In this document: positions 24,445-33,354 of the stretch, one piece after another | How the letters are laid out: the number at the start of each line of letters is the position of its first letter | How positions within the stretch are numbered: the stretch's first letter is position 1 | From: Bacteroidota bacterium | Lineage (GTDB): Bacteria > Bacteroidota > Bacteroidia > UKL13-3 | Length of the DNA stretch: 33,372 bases | Reading direction: 5' to 3' | Assembly: GCA_010027395.1 (NCBI GenBank) | Contig: RGVD01000003.1 | Coordinates: 1 to 33,372, forward strand | Position numbers and translations under genes: made by a program | The notes under the pieces: model-generated | Seen by the model: only the letters and a program-made list of their open reading frames with translations | Databases searched by the model: none | What the model was told of the DNA's origin: nothing

Positions 24445-26934
24445 ATGGCTAAGAAAGCAAAAGAAAATAAGATATTGTTTGGTGATGTTCAGGATTTTGA
24501 AGAGAAAGAGCCTGTTGTTGAGAAACCCATAAAAAAAGACAAGAAATACCTTGCCTTCATGGCTGATGAGCGCTTTCAAAGAGCCATGGGTGTGGTGTTT
24601 GTTTTATTTGCCTTGTACTTATTCATTGCCTGTTTGTCTTTTCTTTTTACATGGCAAGCCGATCAAAGTTTAGTCCAGAACTTAAGTTGGTATATGTTTA
24701 CCCAAATCGATCCTGAAATTGCTGAAAATATTTTAGGAAAATTAGGAGCTTGGTTGGGTTATGTTTTTGTATACAGAGGATTTGGAATTTCATCTTTCGC
24801 CTTTAGCATCATATTTCTTTCATTGGGTATTTATTTGGTAGCTAAACATCAACCTATACCCATCGTAAAAACACTTCGTTATTCATTTTTTGGAGTGGTA
24901 TGGGTATCCTTAACCATGGGTTTTTTATTGGGTGATGTGAATCCGGTTTTAGGGGGAAGCTTTGGTTATTTTGGATATTTATACCTAAAGACCTTACTAG
25001 GTGGATTAGGAACAGGTCTGCTTTTATTGGCTTATGCATTGGTTTTTTTAATTGCGGTTTTTAATATTAAATTATATCAAGCAAAATCCATCATTGAAGA
25101 TATTCCATTGCCCCAAGAAGAAGAGAAGAAAAATAGCATCAAACCAAGTGTACCCAAAACAAAGGCCATTGATGAAATTCCATTGAATGAAGATGATTTT
25201 GTTTTACAAGTTATTGAAGAGCCTGAACATGAAGAAATACATGGTAGCATCACTATAAACCCTAAAATAGAGGAGCCCCAGGAAGAACCATACATCGAAC
25301 CTATTGTTGCAAAAGTAGAAGAGAAGCCAAGCTCGCTTAAAACCGAAAGCGGATTGGTGCTTGAAGTGAATGAAGTGGCTGAAGAGGAAGTGCCCGTGCG
25401 CAAAGAACATTATGGTATTGATGAATTGTATGACCCTACTTTGGATTTTAGCAATTATCAATTCCCTAGCATCGAACTCCTAAACGACTATGGCGAAGCC
25501 AAAGGAAAAGTGGAGCAAGATGAATTGAGTGAGAAGACCAAGATGATTGAAGAGACCTTGAAGAACTACAGCATTGGTATCAAAAAAATATCGGCTACGG
25601 TTGGTCCTACCGTTACCTTGTATGAAATCATTCCTCAAGATGGCGTGCGTATTGCCAAGATAAAAAACCTTGAAGATGATATTGCACTTAGTTTAGCAGC
25701 ACTAGGTATTCGTATCATTGCACCTATTCCTGGCCGAGGAACCATTGGTATTGAAGTGCCAAATACCAATCCAGCTATGGTTCCTATGCGAGCTATTTTA
25801 AGTTCTGCTAAATTCCAAAATGCAGACATGGATTTACCAATAGGTTTTGGAAAAACCATTTCAAATGAAGTGTTTGTGGCAGATTTAGCCAAGATGCCCC
25901 ACTTGTTGATGGCAGGTGCTACAGGTCAGGGTAAGTCTGTTGGTTTAAATACCATTTTAGTTTCTTTGCTTTACAAAAAACATCCTTCTCAGATTAAGTT
26001 TGTTTTGGTCGATCCAAAGAAGGTGGAGTTGAGCATATATAAAATGATTGAAAGGCATTTCTTGGCTAAAATTCCGGGTGATGCAGATGCCATTATCACT
26101 GATACCAAATTGGTGGTAAATACCCTTAATTCATTGTGCGTGGAGATGGACAATCGATATGATTTGTTGAAGGATGCGCAGGTTAGAAATTTAAAGGAAT
26201 ATAATGCCAAGTTCATTTCACGCAGGTTGCCACCTACGGATAAAATAGAGCATCGTTTCTTGCCATATATTGTAGTAGTTATAGATGAGTTGGCTGATTT
26301 GATGATGACTGCAGGTAAAGAAGTTGAGTATCCTGTTGCTCGTATTGCGCAGTTGGCTCGCGCAGTTGGAATACATTTGATTTTGGCTACCCAAAGACCA
26401 TCTGTAAATATTATTACTGGTACAATTAAAGCTAATTTCCCTGCTCGTATAGCATTTAGGGTTTCACAAAAAATAGATTCACGTACCATTCTTGATGCCA
26501 ATGGTGCTGACCAATTGATAGGAAAAGGGGATATGCTTTATAGCAATGGCAATGATTTGGTGCGTTTACAATGTGCTTTTGTTGACACCCCTGAGGTTGA
26601 AAAAATAGCAAACTTCATTGGAAACCAAAATGGCAATGAGCCTTATTTATTGCCAGAAGTGAAAATTGATGGCGAAGATTTTGGTGGGGGTGAAAGCTTT
26701 GATAGCAGCAACAGAGATGACTTGTTTGAAGAAGCGGCACGCCTGATTGTGGTTCACCAGCAAGGTTCAACCTCTTTGATTCAACGTAAGCTAAATTTAG
26801 GTTATAACCGCGCAGGCCGATTGATAGACCAATTAGAAAAAGCCGGTATTGTGGGTCCATTCAAGGGCAGTAAGGCTCGAGAAGTATTGGTGCACACTGA
26901 GGCTGAGTTGGAAGAGATGCTGAGAGGGTTTTGA
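24445..26934 (+). CDS. ftsK: DNA translocase FtsK (SpoIIIE family)
   Basis: From the ATG at 24445 the protein has 829 residues (MAKKAKENKILFGDVQDFEEKE...). Four hydrophobic segments lie at about residues 45-205 (inner-membrane anchor), followed by an acidic/proline linker rich in Glu to ~330. The motor has a beta domain with Walker A GATGQGKS (491-498), Walker B VVVIDELADLMM, and LATQRPSVNIITGTIKANFPARIAF. A C-terminal winged-helix gamma domain (~760-829, RLIVVHQQGSTSLIQRKLNLGYNRAGRLIDQLE) binds the KOPS-type DNA signal. FtsK moves DNA at the division septum and activates XerCD at dif. The start was chosen because the 39 upstream in-frame codons do not resemble the family. Confidence 0.95.
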   Translation: MAKKAKENKILFGDVQDFEEKEPVVEKPIKKDKKYLAFMADERFQRAMGVVFVLFALYLFIACLSFLFTWQADQSLVQNLSWYMFTQIDPEIAENILGKLGAWLGYVFVYRGFGISSFAFSIIFLSLGIYLVAKHQPIPIVKTLRYSFFGVVWVSLTMGFLLGDVNPVLGGSFGYFGYLYLKTLLGGLGTGLLLLAYALVFLIAVFNIKLYQAKSIIEDIPLPQEEEKKNSIKPSVPKTKAIDEIPLNEDDFVLQVIEEPEHEEIHGSITINPKIEEPQEEPYIEPIVAKVEEKPSSLKTESGLVLEVNEVAEEEVPVRKEHYGIDELYDPTLDFSNYQFPSIELLNDYGEAKGKVEQDELSEKTKMIEETLKNYSIGIKKISATVGPTVTLYEIIPQDGVRIAKIKNLEDDIALSLAALGIRIIAPIPGRGTIGIEVPNTNPAMVPMRAILSSAKFQNADMDLPIGFGKTISNEVFVADLAKMPHLLMAGATGQGKSVGLNTILVSLLYKKHPSQIKFVLVDPKKVELSIYKMIERHFLAKIPGDADAIITDTKLVVNTLNSLCVEMDNRYDLLKDAQVRNLKEYNAKFISRRLPPTDKIEHRFLPYIVVVIDELADLMMTAGKEVEYPVARIAQLARAVGIHLILATQRPSVNIITGTIKANFPARIAFRVSQKIDSRTILDANGADQLIGKGDMLYSNGNDLVRLQCAFVDTPEVEKIANFIGNQNGNEPYLLPEVKIDGEDFGGGESFDSSNRDDLFEEAARLIVVHQQGSTSLIQRKLNLGYNRAGRLIDQLEKAGIVGPFKGSKAREVLVHTEAELEEMLRGF

Positions 26935-27029
26935 TCTTTTAAGGAGTTAGGATATTGGCAAGAGGCAAGTAGATAATTTCTAATAAATTTCATCTAATAT
27001 ATCAATATGTTTTTAACATTATTAATAAA

Positions 27030-28679
27030 CTACCCCTTATTAAACTCATATTGATAGATGCCATCTTGGGTTTTTACTTTGAGTAAATAGAATCCTTTTT
27101 TTAGTTTTTTGTATTGTTTTATACCCACTCTAATCGGACCACTTTGTTTGCTTTTAATATTGTCACTCCAAATTTTATTTTCAATGGGTGCATGTATTGA
27201 AAGCTCATATTTTTGGGCTTGTTTCAAGAACAATGAAATATGCATTTTATTATTATCCAAAACTCGCACATCAAGCAGTGTGTCTTTATCGTATGTCTTG
27301 GCTAATTTGAGAGCTAGGTCAAAATCAGGTATACCAGCACCCAAGTATTTATCAGGCTCGTAATATTGGTTGGCGCTTAATTGTATAATTTGTTTTAGTT
27401 GAGCTGGGGACATTTGCGGGTAGGCTTGCAGCAGACAAGCTGTGGCACCTGTTAAAATAGGGCATGAATAAGAGGTTCCATTTCCTCTATAAATATTACC
27501 TGATTTTGAAACTACATACACATCTTCACCCATGCAAGCCAAATCAGGTTTTATACGTTTATCTGCTGTTAATCCAACAGAGCTAAAACCAACATAATCG
27601 CCTGTTTCATCCGTTGCACCCACTGCAATAACGTTTTCAGCATCGGCAGGTGTAGCAATGTTTTGCCATAGGTTGTTACCCTCGTTGCCTGCGCTGTTCA
27701 ATACAATGATGCCTTTCTCAACAGCCATGTTAGCGGCTATGCTCACTACAGTGGTTTTGCCATTCAGTTCCTTGTATTTATGTCCGTAAACACTTTCATC
27801 AAATTTGGTGTATCCTAATGATGAATTGATGATATCTGCTCCTGCGCTATCAGCATATTCGGCAGCTGCGGTCCAATTGTATTCTTCAATAGGATACTCA
27901 CTTGTGGCATCTTCGCTGCGCAGTAATAGATATTCGGCATTGGGTGCGGTGCCTACTAATACATTCTTTTCATTGGCAGCCATGCAACTCAACACAGCCA
28001 AACCATGTTGGTCGTTGTCGTATACATCCTCGTTTCTTTCTACAAAATCCCAAGTGCTAATAATGCGGTGGTCGGTAAATAATTTTTTGAGTGTAGGTTG
28101 ATTATCTGCTTGTGCAAAACCTGCATCCAGAACGGCTATGAGTATATGGTCACCCATAAAACCTTTTTGATGCAAAGCTTCAGTATTTATCAAATGTGTT
28201 TGTTTGTATGATTTGCCATAAAAATTGGTGTCGCGAGCTTCTTTACTAAATTTTGATTCTAGCATATTCACCCTATCGCTCAAAGCAAAATCGTTTTTTT
28301 CGCTGTCATCATCTTCTGCAATATTCACCCTGCCAATTTCTTTTACAGCACTTACAAAAGGGAGAGAAATTATATTTTTGATGCTGTCCTTTTTTGCAAT
28401 GATGCTGATGCCATTCAACCATTTAGAAACGCCCTGCCAAGTGCATCCGGTTTCAATCACTTGTTTGATATAATTATTGTTAACAGGAATATCAGAAAGC
28501 GTAGTCTTTATTCCATATTTGTTTCTTCTAGCAAAGCTCTTTGCAGATAGGTATTTATCGGGCTGTGATAGTTTATAAATGCTCGTATCTTTATCTTTAA
28601 ATTGAACGAAGTAGTACCTTTCTTGTGCCGAAATTGAAAGGGAAATAAGACAAAATATACTTAATAGGTAGGTTCTCAT
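27030..28679 (-). CDS. Secreted S8 family (subtilisin-like) serine protease
   Basis: From the ATG at 28679 the protein has 549 residues and a clean signal peptide (MRTYLLSIFCLISLSISAQ). An upstream in-frame ATG at 28721 would add 14 residues ahead of it and is less likely. An inhibitor-like pro-region of ~160 residues precedes the catalytic domain, whose triad is Asp185 (IAVLDAGF), His225 (DQHGLAVLSCM) and Ser403 (GTSYSCPILTG), with oxyanion Asn332 (SAGNEG). The C-terminal ~75 residues are beta-rich and end KKGFYLLKVKTQDGIYQYEFNKG, resembling a degenerate T9SS type A tail. It is probably exported through Sec and possibly T9SS. Substrate unknown. A TTATTTTG near 28685-28692 (minus strand) is one base off a -7 box and only 5 bases before the ATG. 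Confidence 0.88.
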   Translation of the reverse strand: MRTYLLSIFCLISLSISAQERYYFVQFKDKDTSIYKLSQPDKYLSAKSFARRNKYGIKTTLSDIPVNNNYIKQVIETGCTWQGVSKWLNGISIIAKKDSIKNIISLPFVSAVKEIGRVNIAEDDDSEKNDFALSDRVNMLESKFSKEARDTNFYGKSYKQTHLINTEALHQKGFMGDHILIAVLDAGFAQADNQPTLKKLFTDHRIISTWDFVERNEDVYDNDQHGLAVLSCMAANEKNVLVGTAPNAEYLLLRSEDATSEYPIEEYNWTAAAEYADSAGADIINSSLGYTKFDESVYGHKYKELNGKTTVVSIAANMAVEKGIIVLNSAGNEGNNLWQNIATPADAENVIAVGATDETGDYVGFSSVGLTADKRIKPDLACMGEDVYVVSKSGNIYRGNGTSYSCPILTGATACLLQAYPQMSPAQLKQIIQLSANQYYEPDKYLGAGIPDFDLALKLAKTYDKDTLLDVRVLDNNKMHISLFLKQAQKYELSIHAPIENKIWSDNIKSKQSGPIRVGIKQYKKLKKGFYLLKVKTQDGIYQYEFNKG

Positions 28680-28832
28680 TGCACGCAAAATAATGGAAAA
28701 TTTAGAGCCTGTATATACCACTCAAGTATTTTGATATTGAAACAAGTTTCAATGCAAGGTCAAAAAGCCTTTCACGTTAAATAATATCATATTAATTAAA
28801 CCAATTCTTACATTAGCAGTCTTAAGAGCTCA

Positions 28833-30152
28833 ATGAACTTTATTATGAGAAAAATAATACTCCTTTTGATGGTTTTTGTAAATATGAATGTTAGGGCACA
28901 AAGCCTTTATTTTCCGCCTTTAAACGGCAATACTTGGGATACCCTTTCACCTTCTAGATTGCAATGGTGTCAACACAGAATTGATTCTTTGTTTAATTAT
29001 CTGGAGTCTAGAAATACCCAAGCATTTATCATATTAAAGGATGGTAAGATAGTTTTGGAAAAATATTTTGGTACTTTTACTGTAGATTCAATTCATTATT
29101 GGGCTTCTGCAGGAAAGAGTTTAACAGCTACCTTAACAGGTATCGCACAACAAAAGAAACTCATAAATATAAATGATAGTGTTTCAAAATACCTTGGTCA
29201 AGGCTGGACTTCCGCTCCAACTGAAAAGGAGGGAATGATAAAATTAAGACATCTAATTACTATGACGAGTGGTTTGGATGAATCGCCCAAATTGCCATGT
29301 GATAATGAAGATACAGCGAGGTCATGTTTAACCTATAAAGTAGATGCAGGCACGAGATGGGCTTATCACACGGGTCCTTACCGGAAAATGCAGGCTGTTT
29401 TGAGTAAGGTTGGTGGACAATCATTTACATTATTTACAAACTCAGTTTTGGGAAGTCGCATAGGCATGACAGGTTTATGGTATGATGGGGTATTTTATAG
29501 CAAAGCTAGGTCCATGGCTCGATTTGGATTATTTGTTGTGAACAAAGGTATTTGGGCCAATGATACCATTTTAAGTGATACCAATTACTTGCATGACATG
29601 AGTAATACCTCACAGAACTTTAATTTGTCTTACGGTTATTTGTGGTGGCTCAATGGGAAGGCCAGTTTTATGGCACCATCTTCTCAGATTGTTTTCAATG
29701 CACCTTTATTCAGCAATGCCCCTGCGGATATGTTTGCTGCTTTGGGTAAAAATGACCAGAAAATTTACGTAGTGCCAAGTCAGAAAATGTTAGTGGTGCG
29801 AGTGGGAGCCTCAGCTTATGATATGGCGGCTGCTTTTTCCCCTTTCGACAACGAATTATGGGCCTATATCAATCAGCTAAAATGCGATGCAAGTTCAGGT
29901 GTGTTTGATCAAATTCCTCAAGATGATTTTACAATGTATCCAAATCCTGCAAATCAGATACTTCATGTCTTTACCTCTGCATTGCCTTCAAACATTATTT
30001 TACGAAATATGTTAGGGGAAACATTACTTCAAACAAAACCAGAATCGACTTCAAGTCAATTGGATATTAGCAGCTTAGCCCAAGGTATTTATTTAGTTGA
30101 AATCACTTCTGAAAAGTCTAAGTTTTGCCAAAAACTTATCATTAACAGGTAA
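28833..30152 (+). CDS. Secreted serine hydrolase (beta-lactamase class C / DD-peptidase fold) with T9SS tail
   Basis: The 439-residue protein has a signal peptide (MRKIILLLMVFVNMNVRAQ, reached from either of two in-frame ATGs at 28833 and 28845). The hydrolase domain, about residues 35-355, has the nucleophile motif SAGK (Ser92, Lys95), TMTSGLDE (143-150), and Tyr178 in WAYHTGPY, where the class C family usually has YSN; here it is YHT. The last ~75 residues are a T9SS type A sorting domain (MYPNPANQILHVFTS...ISSLAQGIYLVEITSEKSKFCQKLIIN), so it should be secreted or surface-bound via the machine encoded in this window. Members include esterases, peptidases and beta-lactamase-like enzymes; substrate is unknown. 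Confidence 0.88.
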   Translation: MNFIMRKIILLLMVFVNMNVRAQSLYFPPLNGNTWDTLSPSRLQWCQHRIDSLFNYLESRNTQAFIILKDGKIVLEKYFGTFTVDSIHYWASAGKSLTATLTGIAQQKKLININDSVSKYLGQGWTSAPTEKEGMIKLRHLITMTSGLDESPKLPCDNEDTARSCLTYKVDAGTRWAYHTGPYRKMQAVLSKVGGQSFTLFTNSVLGSRIGMTGLWYDGVFYSKARSMARFGLFVVNKGIWANDTILSDTNYLHDMSNTSQNFNLSYGYLWWLNGKASFMAPSSQIVFNAPLFSNAPADMFAALGKNDQKIYVVPSQKMLVVRVGASAYDMAAAFSPFDNELWAYINQLKCDASSGVFDQIPQDDFTMYPNPANQILHVFTSALPSNIILRNMLGETLLQTKPESTSSQLDISSLAQGIYLVEITSEKSKFCQKLIINR

Positions 30153-30266
30153 ACAGGAACTAGCCGATTGCCTGAATAAATGTATCATCCACAATTTAGT
30201 TGATAAGTTTGAAGCCCTCAAAAAACAAAAATGCTGTAATTTGCCATTCGTTTTTAAGCAAAAAGT

Positions 30267-32144
30267 ATGGCAGAAGAGGTAGTAATATATAACGAAGACA
30301 GTATTCGCTCGCTCGATTGGCGCGAGCATATCAGGTTACGTCCGGGAATGTATATTGGTAAACTAGGAGATGGTTTATCAATGGATGATGGCATTTATGT
30401 GCTTGCCAAAGAGATCATGGATAATTCGATTGACGAATTTGTGATGGGGAATGGTAAGACCATTGAAGTGAAGATAGTTGATAATAAAGTAACTGTGAGG
30501 GATTTTGGCCGAGGTATTCCTTTGGGCAAAGTGATTGAGTGCGTTTCGCAGATAAACACTGGGGGTAAGTACGATTCGAAGGCCTTTAAAAAGTCAGTAG
30601 GATTGAATGGAGTGGGAACCAAGGCCGTAAATGCCTTGTCGAGCAGTTTTAAGGTGCAATCTTTCCGCGATGGCAAAACAATGTTGGCCGAATTTGAATT
30701 CGGAGAATTGAAGAAAGCCCACAAAATAACTGATACCATGGAGCCTAATGGTACCTTGGTTACCTATTTTGCCGATGATTCGATATTTAGAAATTACCGT
30801 TATGTAAACGAGTTTATCCAAAATCAAATTTGGAACTATGCTTACCTAAATGCAGGTTTAACCATCATTTTCAATAACGAGAAGTATTTTTCAAAAGGTG
30901 GTTTACTTGATTTATTAAAACGCAAAACCAATGAAGAAGAGCTTCGTTATCCCATCATTCACCTGAAGGGAGATGATATCGAAGTAGCTATCACCCACGA
31001 AAATCAATATGGTGAGGAGTATTACAGCTTTGTAAACGGACAGCATACCACTCAAGGAGGAACACACTTAAATGCTTTTAAAGAAGCATTTGCCAAAACT
31101 GTTCGTGAGTTTTATAAAAAGGATTTCGATTTGGCCGATATCCGCGCCTCCATTGTGGCTGCGGTGAGTGTGCGTATTCAAGAACCCGTTTTTGAATCGC
31201 AAACCAAAACCAAATTAGGTTCGCAAACCATATCTCCTGAAGGCAATGTTACTTTGAAACAATTTGTAACCGATTTCTTGAAAAAGGAATTGGATAATTT
31301 CTTACACAAACACCAAGAAGTTGCAGATGCTTTACAAAAACGAATCTTGCAAAGTGAGCGTGAGCGTAAGGATATGGCGGGTATTAAGAAATTGGCCAAT
31401 GAGCGCGCTAAAAAAGCCAACCTGCATAACAAAAAGTTAAGAGATTGCCGCTTCCATTTGGATGATGAAAAGAACGAACGTAGGTATGATTCGACTTTGT
31501 TTATCACCGAGGGAGATTCAGCAAGTGGATCAATTACTAAAAGCCGAAATGTAGAAACACAAGCGGTATTTAGTTTGAGAGGAAAGCCATTAAATTGTTA
31601 TGGTTTGACAAAGAAAGTAGTGTACGAAAACGAGGAGTTCAACTTGTTGCAACATGCTTTAAACATTGAAGAAGGTATTGAGAATTTACGTTACAACCAG
31701 ATTGTAATTGCTACCGATGCGGATGTGGATGGTATGCATATTCGTTTGTTGATGCTTACCTTCTTCTTGCAGTTCTTCCCTGATTTGGTTAAAAACGGAC
31801 ATTTATACATTCTTGAAACGCCTTTGTTTAGGGTGCGTAATAAGCAAAAAACCATATATTGCTATAGCGAAGACGAGAAACAAAAAGCCATACAACAAAT
31901 TAGCGGTCGACCAGAGATTACCCGATTTAAAGGATTGGGAGAAATTTCACCAGATGAGTTTGGAATGTTTATAGGTAAAGACATTCGTTTGCAACCTGTA
32001 TTGTTAACCCAAGATATCACCATTCAAAAACTGCTTGAGTATTATATGGGTAAAAACACAATGGACCGTCAGGCCTTTATCATCAACAACCTTCGCATCG
32101 AAAAAGATGTGTTGATTGAAGATGAAATTGAAGAAGTTGTTTAG
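30267..32144 (+). CDS. parE: DNA topoisomerase IV subunit B
   Basis: The 625-residue protein shows GHKL ATPase motifs: EIMDNSIDE with Glu49 and Asn53, DFGRGIPLGK (79-88) and GLNGVGTKAVNAL. A transducer domain follows, then a TOPRIM domain with EGDSASG (415-421) and DADVDG (484-488), and a C-terminal RFKGLGEISPDEFGMFIGKDIRL. EGDSASG rather than EGDSAGG and the short length of ~625 residues favour ParE over GyrB. With ParC it decatenates daughter chromosomes. parC, usually adjacent in Bacteroidota, does not follow within the window. A near -7 TAATTTG (30237-30243) lies about 24 bases before the ATG. Confidence 0.92.
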   Translation: MAEEVVIYNEDSIRSLDWREHIRLRPGMYIGKLGDGLSMDDGIYVLAKEIMDNSIDEFVMGNGKTIEVKIVDNKVTVRDFGRGIPLGKVIECVSQINTGGKYDSKAFKKSVGLNGVGTKAVNALSSSFKVQSFRDGKTMLAEFEFGELKKAHKITDTMEPNGTLVTYFADDSIFRNYRYVNEFIQNQIWNYAYLNAGLTIIFNNEKYFSKGGLLDLLKRKTNEEELRYPIIHLKGDDIEVAITHENQYGEEYYSFVNGQHTTQGGTHLNAFKEAFAKTVREFYKKDFDLADIRASIVAAVSVRIQEPVFESQTKTKLGSQTISPEGNVTLKQFVTDFLKKELDNFLHKHQEVADALQKRILQSERERKDMAGIKKLANERAKKANLHNKKLRDCRFHLDDEKNERRYDSTLFITEGDSASGSITKSRNVETQAVFSLRGKPLNCYGLTKKVVYENEEFNLLQHALNIEEGIENLRYNQIVIATDADVDGMHIRLLMLTFFLQFFPDLVKNGHLYILETPLFRVRNKQKTIYCYSEDEKQKAIQQISGRPEITRFKGLGEISPDEFGMFIGKDIRLQPVLLTQDITIQKLLEYYMGKNTMDRQAFIINNLRIEKDVLIEDEIEEVV

Positions 32145-32230
32145 TATAGTGCTCCAAGCAGCTAGTTCATTGATTGTAATTAAAGCATATTGTCGAAAGG
32201 ATTAGCCATGATGTATAAACTTTCGAAAAT

Positions 32231-32252
32231 ATTCGTTTCATTGCAAACGAAT
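32231..32252. repeat. Inverted repeat directly upstream of mltG
   Basis: ATTCGTTT and AAACGAAT are perfect 8-base arms around CATTGC, ending 2 bases before the ATG at 32255. A second pair, TCGAAAG (32193-32199) and CTTTCGA (32220-32226), lies just upstream. As RNA the hairpin would sit on the translation-initiation region; as DNA it could be an operator. No T-run follows, so it is not a terminator. Confidence 0.45.
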
Positions 32253-32254
32253 TT

Positions 32255-33292
32255 ATGACACGAGAACGAGCGGTATTAAAGTATATCTATTTGGGGGTGG
32301 CCTTGTTGCTGTTTTTTGCGGCTTGGCGATTCTATGATGATGTGTTTGCTGCCAATGTGAGCCTAAAGAAAGGCCAAACGGATTATATCTATGTGTACAC
32401 AGGCGAATCCTATGATATGTTTATCAATCGCATTGAAGGCTCGCAATTGGTGCAGAATGCGGATGGTTTCAGGCGCTTGTCGAGATTGCTTAATTTAGAC
32501 GATAGACTAAAAGTGGGTCGTTATAAAATCGAAGGGGGGATGAGTAATTTTGATATGATAAAATTGCTCAAGTCGGGGAGGCAAAGCACGGTTAATGTTA
32601 CTTTAAAATACGCAAATAATTTGGGTGAAATAGCCAAGACCTTCTCAAAATATTTCGAGTCGGATTCGGCCCATTTTATGGAAGTATTTATGGATACTGC
32701 CACTCAGGTTAAATACGAACTCAACCATCAAACTTTCATCAGTTTATTTGTACCCAATACCTACAATTTTTATTGGAATACCAAGCCTGAAAAAGTGCTT
32801 GAAAAACTCAAAGCTGAAAGCTTGAAATTTTGGGATAAAGACCGTAGTACTTTAGCCATCACCAAAGGTTTGACGCCTTTAGAGGTTTGTATCTTAGCAT
32901 CCATTGTACAAAAGGAATCAAACAAAGTAGATGAAATGCATACTATTGCTAGTGTGTATCTCAATCGTATTAAGATGGGAATGCCATTGCAGGCTGATCC
33001 AACTGTTATTTTTGCTTGGAACGACTATAGCATTAAAAGGGTAACAGGATTTCATACGGCTATTAATTCGCCATATAACACTTACATCAGCAAAGGACTT
33101 CCTCCTGGTCCTATTTGCATGGCTAGTGCCACTGCCATAGATGCAGTGCTTCGTGCAGCCAATACTAAATATTTGTATTTCTGTGCCAAGGAAGATTTTA
33201 GCGGTTACCATGCTTTTGCTGAAACTTTAAACCAACACAATAACAACGCTGCTCGATACCAAAGAGCCTTGAATAAATTAGGCGTTAAGTAA
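32255..33292 (+). CDS. mltG: Endolytic murein transglycosylase MltG
   Basis: The 345-residue protein has a single membrane anchor (about residues 9-25), then a YceG-like domain: a LysM-like part to ~115 (GESYDMFINRIEGSQL...GRYKIEGGMSNFDMIKLLKSG), SLFVPNTYNFYW (163-174), and LASIVQKESNKVDEMHTIASVYLNRIKMGMPLQADPT (from 214) with catalytic Glu221. INSPYNTYISKGLPPGPICMAS completes the signature. It cuts nascent peptidoglycan at the inner membrane to terminate glycan strands. It follows parE by 110 bases, across inverted repeats. Confidence 0.93.
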   Translation: MTRERAVLKYIYLGVALLLFFAAWRFYDDVFAANVSLKKGQTDYIYVYTGESYDMFINRIEGSQLVQNADGFRRLSRLLNLDDRLKVGRYKIEGGMSNFDMIKLLKSGRQSTVNVTLKYANNLGEIAKTFSKYFESDSAHFMEVFMDTATQVKYELNHQTFISLFVPNTYNFYWNTKPEKVLEKLKAESLKFWDKDRSTLAITKGLTPLEVCILASIVQKESNKVDEMHTIASVYLNRIKMGMPLQADPTVIFAWNDYSIKRVTGFHTAINSPYNTYISKGLPPGPICMASATAIDAVLRAANTKYLYFCAKEDFSGYHAFAETLNQHNNNAARYQRALNKLGVK

Positions 33293-33311
33293 TTTATATT
33301 TTCTTTTTTTT

Positions 33312-33338
33312 ACCGCATATTGGGTTTATTCTTGCGGT
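33312..33338. repeat. Inverted repeat of CCGCA half-sites after mltG
   Basis: ACCGCA (33312-33317) and TGCGGT (33333-33338) are 6-base arms with a 15-base interval. The T-run precedes rather than follows the hairpin on the plus strand, so it is not a plus-strand terminator. The same half-site CCGCA/TGCGG occurs in the palindrome just downstream. Confidence 0.4.
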
Positions 33339-33354
33339 GAATAATTGGATTAAT

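Noticed and set aside
25989..26501. A 170-codon open frame on the minus strand inside ftsK
   Set aside because: It lies wholly opposite conserved FtsK motor sequence (Walker A to arm motifs), and its translation resembles no family; it is a shadow of the coding strand.
28680..28721. Longer subtilase N-terminus from an ATG at 28721
   Set aside because: It would place 14 residues before a clean signal peptide; the ATG at 28679 begins exactly at MRTYLLSIF.
30097..30282. Short plus-strand frame bridging the serine hydrolase end and parE
   Set aside because: It starts inside the T9SS tail in another frame and runs into parE; no signal, family or spacing supports it.
33302..33338. Hairpin after mltG as a rho-independent terminator
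   Set aside because: The T-run (33303-33311) precedes the hairpin and no T-run follows it on the plus strand; on the minus strand the run is of A.
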